From Pseudomonas abieticivorans (GTDB lineage Bacteria > Pseudomonadota > Gammaproteobacteria > Pseudomonadales > Pseudomonadaceae): 64,000 nt of DNA. Below are positions 59,254 through 64,000 of the stretch, one piece after another. The DNA is taken from positions 4,643,501-4,707,500 of the forward strand of contig NZ_CP094975.1 in the NCBI RefSeq assembly GCF_023509015.1, given 5' to 3'. Position 1 is the first letter of the stretch, and every line of letters starts with the position of its first letter. Below the pieces are notes generated by a model. It did not search any database and was not told the DNA's origin. It worked only from the letters and a program-made list of their open reading frames with translations. The position numbers and the translations under genes were made by a program.

Positions 59254-62195
59254 GCTTCACCCTCTAACCCCGCCTTTTTCAGCACCTGCTGGGCATCGAC
59301 TTCGTCGATTTGCGCCGGCGCCAGGTACTGCTGCGCGTACTCGCGATAAATGCCGCTTTCGACGAACAGCCTGAACAGGTCTGGGTCGATGTGCGCGTCC
59401 TTGCACATGAACGCCATGATGCCCAACGCTTCGCTCAAGGTCTTACCCTTCTTGTAGGGGCGATCGGCCGCGGTCAGTGCTTCGAAGATGTCGGCGATGG
59501 CCATCATCCGTGCCGGCAGGCTCATCTGTTCGCGGGTCAGGCCCTTGGGGTAACCGCTGCCATCCATTTTTTCGTGATGCCCGCCGGCGATCTCGGCCAC
59601 GTTCTGCAAATGGCTGGGGAAGGGCAGGCGGCTGAGCATCAGGATGGTTTGCACCATGTGATGGTTGATGATGTAGCGCTCCTCGTTAGTGAGGGTGCCA
59701 CGGCCAATGCTCAGGTTGTACAACTCGCCCCGGTTGAACTTGTGCTCGGGCACTTTCATATTGAAGCCCCAGGGGTTGTCCGCGGCGATGCGCTCGGTGG
59801 CGGGGCGCTCGAACAGGTGCTCTGGGCGATCGACCAACAGCGGTTCGCGCACCGGCAGGGTCACGGCGGGGCCGCGTTCCTGGCGCTTGTTCTCCTCCCA
59901 CGACACGCCCAGGCGGTCGTCCAGGGTGCGCAGCCAGGTGCGCTGGGCGATCTGGCGCAGGCGCGCCAGGCTGCTTTCGTCCATGAACTCGCCGCCCAGG
60001 TTACTGCGTGCGACAAAGGCAAAGTCGTCGTCCAGTGCCTGCAATTCCGCATCCCGCGATTGGGCCAGGCCAAGGGCCGGCTGGCCTTGCGCCAGGCCTT
60101 GCCAGTAAGCAATCCAGGCATCGCGCTTGAGCACTTCAAAGCGGGTGCGGATCTCGTGGATGCGGTCGTACAGGGTTTCCAGCTTGGTGGCTTTGTCCAC
60201 CACGTATTCAGGCGTGGTGACCTTGCCGCAGTCGTGCAGCCAGGCGGCGATGTGCAGCGCCTCCCAATCTTCGTCAGTGGGTTGGTAGTCGCGCAGTGCC
60301 GGTGCATCGCTGGCGGCCGCGGCGGTGGCGATCAGGTGGGTCAGCACCGGCACCCGCTGGCAATGGCCGCCGGTGTAGGGGCTCTTGGCGTCGATGGCGC
60401 CGGCAATGATCTGGATAAAAGCGTCCAGCAGTTGTTGCTGGCGCACTTGCTGGCGTTGGCCCTCGATGCTGGCCGCGGCCACTCCCGACACCGCCTGGAT
60501 GAAGGCGATGCGGTCAGGGCTGAATTTTTCCAGGTCGCTGGCCTGCCCGGTGTCGTGGTGCAGCAACACCAGCAGGCCGATGGTCTCGCCCCGGCGGTTG
60601 CGCAGGCGCACGCCCACCAGGTCCAGGCGCGGGCAATCGAGCTTGAGCATGATTTGCTTGAGCTCACCGGCATGGTCGAAACCGATGGGCGCGACCAGGC
60701 TGTCGCGCTCGGCCAGTTGCAGCAGCCAGCCAGGTGAATGGCTGTCGTTCAGGTCGTGGCCGTGCAGGCCGTAGGCGCGGACTTTTTGCCGGTGGCCGTC
60801 GATGATCAGGCCGCTGGGCTCCATGCGCCGGCTGTCGTGATCGTACAGGTAGATGATGCCGGCCTGGGCCTGGCTCAGGCTCACGGTTTCGTGCAGCACC
60901 CGCTGCAGCAGTGGCTTGAAGCGGGTTTCGGCGGACAGGCTGGCGGTGATTTCGAAGAAGCTGGCCAGGGTGCGCTTCATGCGCTCCATGGATTCGGTCA
61001 ACTGGTCCACCTCCAGCACCGGCGAGCGCCGTGGCGCGGGTTTCTTGAAGTTAAAGCTGCGAATGGCGTCGGCTTCCAACACCAGGGCCCGCAGCGGCTT
61101 GACCAGCAAGCGCGAGGTCAGCCAGCCCAGGGGCAGGCACAGCAACAGGATGGTCAGGGTAATCAACCCGCCTTGCCAGCGCAGTCGGTAGGCATCGGCC
61201 AGCAGCTCATCCTCAGGCACCAACAGGGCCAGTTGCAAGCCCTCGGGGCCGCCTTCGGCGATGGTGCTGCGCGACACCACCCACTCGTGGTTGTCGACGG
61301 TCAGGCGGTTGTCGTTACCGCTGCCCTGGTTGATCAGTTCTGCCAGGGCCGGGTGCAACTGCGTGACCTTGACCAGGTGCGCGGTGCCGCTCTGGGTGAT
61401 CAGCCGGCTGCTGTCGGGGTAGGCCACGGCATTGCCGGCATGATCGAACAGGGCAATCTGGGTGTTGGGCGTGACCTTGTGCTTGCCCAGGGTGGCGCTG
61501 AGGTCGTCCAGGGTCAGGTCGGCGGCGATCACCACGCGGTTGTTCAGCCGCCGCGCCAGGGTGGTACCCACCGCATGGCTTGAGAAAAATACATAGGGGT
61601 CGGTGGTGATCTGGTCGCTGTCCTGGTTGGCCCGGCTGAACCAGCTGCGGGTGCGCGGATCGTAGGTCTCCTGCTGCACGTCGGTGTGCGACAGCAGGTT
61701 CAGTTGCCCGTCGAAAAACAGCGACTGGGAATGCACGCTGGCGTCGGCGCCGTGTTCGATGCTCCAGACCTGATAGGCCGCGTCGGCGGGGGCCTGGAAG
61801 GTGGCCTTCAGGGCCGGGGTGCGCAGCGGCCGCACCATGAAGAAATCGCCATTGCTGTAGCCGGTGTACAGGGCCGCCAGGTTGGGGTTGTCACGCAGCG
61901 CCTGGCTGAAGGGTTCCAGCAGCGCGAGGCGCTCTTCCAGGGTGCCCATTTGGGCGGCGTCATTGAGTGCCAGCAGGCTGAGCAGGTGGCGAATGGGCTG
62001 ATAGGTGCCCATCAGGTCGGTGCGCACGTCCTGGTCAATGCGGCTGAACAGCTTCTCGCTGCTCGAGAGGATGATCTGCGAGGTTTGCCGATAGTTGAAC
62101 AGGCCCAGGATCGCGCCGGTCAGCAGCAGCAGCAAGGTGAACATGGCGCTGATGTGCACGTGCAGCGGAAACCGGCGTTTTTCGGGCCTTGGCAT
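59235..62195 (-). CDS. Membrane HD-GYP domain c-di-GMP phosphodiesterase candidate with dCache and GAF domains
   Basis: A 986-residue protein: an N-terminal span (ISAMFTLLLLLTGAILGLFNY), a double-Cache periplasmic sensor to about 330, a second span (LITLTILLLCLPLGWLTSRLLV) with HAMP-like linker, a GAF-like domain to about 590 and a C-terminal HD-GYP module. The HD motif is at H654-D655 (AAWLHDCGKV) and the GYP motif at 881-883 (HHEKMDGSGYPKGL). The two are about 227 residues apart instead of roughly 60, because about 160 residues are inserted after the HD motif. AAGGAG before the ATG at 62195 fixes the start. It is 82 bp downstream of a hybrid kinase on the same strand. Confidence 0.88.
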   Translation of the reverse strand: MPRPEKRRFPLHVHISAMFTLLLLLTGAILGLFNYRQTSQIILSSSEKLFSRIDQDVRTDLMGTYQPIRHLLSLLALNDAAQMGTLEERLALLEPFSQALRDNPNLAALYTGYSNGDFFMVRPLRTPALKATFQAPADAAYQVWSIEHGADASVHSQSLFFDGQLNLLSHTDVQQETYDPRTRSWFSRANQDSDQITTDPYVFFSSHAVGTTLARRLNNRVVIAADLTLDDLSATLGKHKVTPNTQIALFDHAGNAVAYPDSSRLITQSGTAHLVKVTQLHPALAELINQGSGNDNRLTVDNHEWVVSRSTIAEGGPEGLQLALLVPEDELLADAYRLRWQGGLITLTILLLCLPLGWLTSRLLVKPLRALVLEADAIRSFNFKKPAPRRSPVLEVDQLTESMERMKRTLASFFEITASLSAETRFKPLLQRVLHETVSLSQAQAGIIYLYDHDSRRMEPSGLIIDGHRQKVRAYGLHGHDLNDSHSPGWLLQLAERDSLVAPIGFDHAGELKQIMLKLDCPRLDLVGVRLRNRRGETIGLLVLLHHDTGQASDLEKFSPDRIAFIQAVSGVAAASIEGQRQQVRQQQLLDAFIQIIAGAIDAKSPYTGGHCQRVPVLTHLIATAAAASDAPALRDYQPTDEDWEALHIAAWLHDCGKVTTPEYVVDKATKLETLYDRIHEIRTRFEVLKRDAWIAYWQGLAQGQPALGLAQSRDAELQALDDDFAFVARSNLGGEFMDESSLARLRQIAQRTWLRTLDDRLGVSWEENKRQERGPAVTLPVREPLLVDRPEHLFERPATERIAADNPWGFNMKVPEHKFNRGELYNLSIGRGTLTNEERYIINHHMVQTILMLSRLPFPSHLQNVAEIAGGHHEKMDGSGYPKGLTREQMSLPARMMAIADIFEALTAADRPYKKGKTLSEALGIMAFMCKDAHIDPDLFRLFVESGIYREYAQQYLAPAQIDEVDAQQVLKKAGLEGEAKSCEL

Positions 62196-62277
62196 CGCAG
62201 TTCTCTCCTTGGTAGTGCGGTCCACCGCTGAGCAAGCATAGTTAAAGGTGGGGTTGTCGCATAGTGGCAAATTAATG

Positions 62278-64000
62278 TCATTGCTGTGCGGGCGGATCCT
62301 CGGTATTGGCCTGCGCGATGGCGGCCTTCAGGGACTGTTCGAAGGCCTGCAGGCAGGCAACCAATTGCTGGCGCCGCGCGGTGACCAAGGCTGCGACGGC
62401 ACCTTGTTCCAGCGCCGCTTCCAGTGCCTCGCAAGCCTGGGTCACCTCGCGTGCCTGGACGATTCTGGCGGCGCCCTTGATGCGGTGCGCCAGCTCGATC
62501 AGGGCCTGGTGCTCGCCCGATTGCGCGATGGCCTGCAGGCTCTGGCGATCGTGTTGGCTGCTGTCGAGCATCTCGGCCAGCAAGCGGCGCTCGAACAGCG
62601 GGTTGCCCCCGGTCAGCAGGTGCACGCCTTGCAGGTCATAGGGCACCACCGCTTGGCGAGGTGCGAGGGTGTTGAGGTGCGCGGCCAGTTCGGCCAGGCT
62701 GATGGGCTTGAACAGGCATTCATCCATGCCGGCGGCCAGGCAGCGCTCGCGCTCCTCGGGTTGGGCGCTGGCGGTGTAGCCCAGCAGGGTGCAGGGTGGC
62801 CAGCCGGCCTGTCGTTCATGGTGGCGGATGCTGCGGGCCAGTGCATAGCCATCCATCACTGGCATGTTGCAGTCCACCACCACCAGGTCGCAGGGTGCCT
62901 GCAACCATTGGTGCAAGCCCTGTTCGCCATTCTCGGCGGTGCTGGCGGTCAGGCCCAGGTATTCCAGTTGCTGGGTCATCAGCAGGCGATTGGCCGGGTG
63001 GTCATCCACCACCAACGCCTTCAGGCTGCCCAGCGCCGGCCCCGGTGCCAGGGGCGCAGGGGGTGGCACGTCGATCGGCTCCAGGCGCAGCACACTCAGG
63101 TCGATGCCGACCTGGGTGCCCTGGCCCGGTTGGCTGCTCAACTGCAGGGTGGCCCCCATCATCTCGCACAGGCCCCGGCAAATCACCAGCCCAAGCCCGG
63201 TGCCGCTGCGCCCTTGGCTGGCGGTGCCGGCCTGGACAAACGGCTGGAACAGCCGCTGCTGGTCGGCCTGGCTGATGCCGATGCCGCTGTCCTGCACCTG
63301 CACGCGCACCTGAACCCGCTGGCGGTCGTGGGCCACGTCCACCTGCAGGCTCAGGGCCACCTGGCCCTGTTCGGTGAACTTTATCGCGTTGCTCACCAGG
63401 TTACTCAGCACCTGCTTGAAACGCAGGGGGTCGAGCAATACGTCCAGGTTGGCCTTAGGGTCGATGTCCAGTACCAGGCTCAGGTGTTTTTGCCGGGCCA
63501 GGCCGTCGAACACCCGTGCCACTGACTCCACCAGCTCGCGCAGGTTGGTGCGCTCGGGGCTCAGGCGCAACCGCCCGGATTCGATGCGGGCGATGTCCAG
63601 GATGTCGCCGATCAGCTCCAGCAGCTCGCGGGCCGACGCGTAGGCCACCTCGATGGCCGCGCGGTCCAGGGTGTCGTTGTCGGCGCGCTTGAGGGCCAGT
63701 TCGAGCATGCCGATCACCGCGTTCATGGGCGTGCGGATTTCATGGCTCATGGTCGCCAGGAAGGTACTTTTCGCGGTGTTGGCGGCATCGGCAAGGTCCT
63801 TGGCCTGATGCAGCGCTTGCAGCAGTTCGCGCCGCTCGCTGATGTCGATCCAGCCGCCGATGATGCCCTGCACCTGGCTGCTGCTGTCGCGAAACGCCAG
63901 GATCCAGTGGTAGATGGTCAACTGCCGGTCGCCCAGGTTGAGCGGTCGATCCATGATCAGGGCTTTGCCACTGGCCATTACCTCGCGGTAGTCCTGGGCA
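62278..64000 (-). CDS. Hybrid sensor histidine kinase with receiver and HPt domains (partial, N-terminus off window)
   Basis: The visible part has the end of a PAS domain (GIIGGWIDISERRELLQAL), a HisKA domain with SHEIRTPMN phospho-His, a HATPase (NLVSNAIKFT, DSGIGI, GTGLGL), a receiver domain with acceptor Asp in LVVVDCNMPVMDG and Lys in LFKPIS, and a C-terminal HPt domain with AHRIKGAARIV. This BvgS/EvgS/RocS-like phosphorelay layout usually has periplasmic Venus-flytrap domains at the missing end. The frame is still open at the window edge, so the ATG at 63978 is internal. The partner response regulator is not in view. Confidence 0.9.
   Translation of the reverse strand, partial: AQDYREVMASGKALIMDRPLNLGDRQLTIYHWILAFRDSSSQVQGIIGGWIDISERRELLQALHQAKDLADAANTAKSTFLATMSHEIRTPMNAVIGMLELALKRADNDTLDRAAIEVAYASARELLELIGDILDIARIESGRLRLSPERTNLRELVESVARVFDGLARQKHLSLVLDIDPKANLDVLLDPLRFKQVLSNLVSNAIKFTEQGQVALSLQVDVAHDRQRVQVRVQVQDSGIGISQADQQRLFQPFVQAGTASQGRSGTGLGLVICRGLCEMMGATLQLSSQPGQGTQVGIDLSVLRLEPIDVPPPAPLAPGPALGSLKALVVDDHPANRLLMTQQLEYLGLTASTAENGEQGLHQWLQAPCDLVVVDCNMPVMDGYALARSIRHHERQAGWPPCTLLGYTASAQPEERERCLAAGMDECLFKPISLAELAAHLNTLAPRQAVVPYDLQGVHLLTGGNPLFERRLLAEMLDSSQHDRQSLQAIAQSGEHQALIELAHRIKGAARIVQAREVTQACEALEAALEQGAVAALVTARRQQLVACLQAFEQSLKAAIAQANTEDPPAQQ

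Overview
The window looks like a chromosome segment of a fluorescent-group Pseudomonas. The evidence is the high-GC coding style, the OprI, OprF and OprD-type outer-membrane proteins, the local order cysB-cysH, ppsR-ppsA-hydrolase-rraA-cmaX-cfrX-cmpX-sigX-oprF, nasA-nasT-nasS and pyrD-rmf-rlmL-dacB-yggL, and the intergenic palindromes typical of this genus. No rRNA, tRNA, CRISPR array, insertion sequence or prophage was recognised.

Layout. (1) 1-3486: edge of a 4-hydroxyphenylacetate (hpa) locus with hpaG1 (partial), the AraC-type activator hpaA, an OprD-family porin and the MarR-type repressor hpaR; four copies of a GTTAA-N4-TTAAC palindrome lie in its two divergent intergenic regions. (2) 4278-12360: an uncharacterised uptake and hydrolysis cluster with a HAAT-type binding protein, a LivH-like permease, a single 830-residue LivM-LivG-LivF fusion, a cytosine-deaminase-like amidohydrolase lacking two catalytic acids, a GntR regulator and a gamma-glutamyltransferase-family hydrolase. 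Paired GCTAGC sites exactly 21 bp apart sit at both ends. (3) 13067-17485: a second catabolic island (TIM-barrel isomerase, AAHS-type MFS transporter, IclR regulator, Gfo/Idh/MocA dehydrogenase) marked by a TTGGAAT-N3-ATTCCAA palindrome. (4) 17570-30677: core genes: an FtsX-type ABC exporter pair, tesA, an L,D-transpeptidase, oprI, DAHP synthase, a PilZ protein, a thioredoxin-like protein, a PanE-like reductase, a 5'-nucleotidase, a universal stress protein, cysB and cysH. (5) 30752-38751: pabB, a three-gene ATP-grasp / inactive-transglutaminase / retropepsin set, ppsR and ppsA. (6) 38926-44677: hydrolase, rraA and the envelope-stress block cmaX-cfrX-cmpX-sigX-oprF. (7) 44943-49793: nitrate-assimilation control (nasS-nasT, then nasA plus a PP2C-kinase fusion). 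(8) 50007-64000: pyrD, rmf, rlmL, a CHASE/PAS/GGDEF protein, dacB, yggL, an HD-GYP protein and a truncated hybrid sensor kinase.

The most striking signal is RNA-based. The nasA leader holds two hairpins with six-base loops carrying A at position 1 and G at position 4, 10 nt apart, the second overlapping the 5' arm of an intrinsic terminator, behind a sigma-54-like promoter. This is the architecture expected for antitermination by the ANTAR protein NasT encoded next door. The leader of the nasS-nasT operon carries a hairpin with the same CGAC/GTCG stem, also with an A1/G4 loop, again overlapping a terminator. That suggests NasT controls its own operon.

Five genes (six sites: gntR, thioredoxin-like, ATP-grasp, rlmL twice, dacB) are each broken by what looks like one extra base. 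Removing it restores full-length family proteins, so sequencing or assembly error is more likely than real decay.
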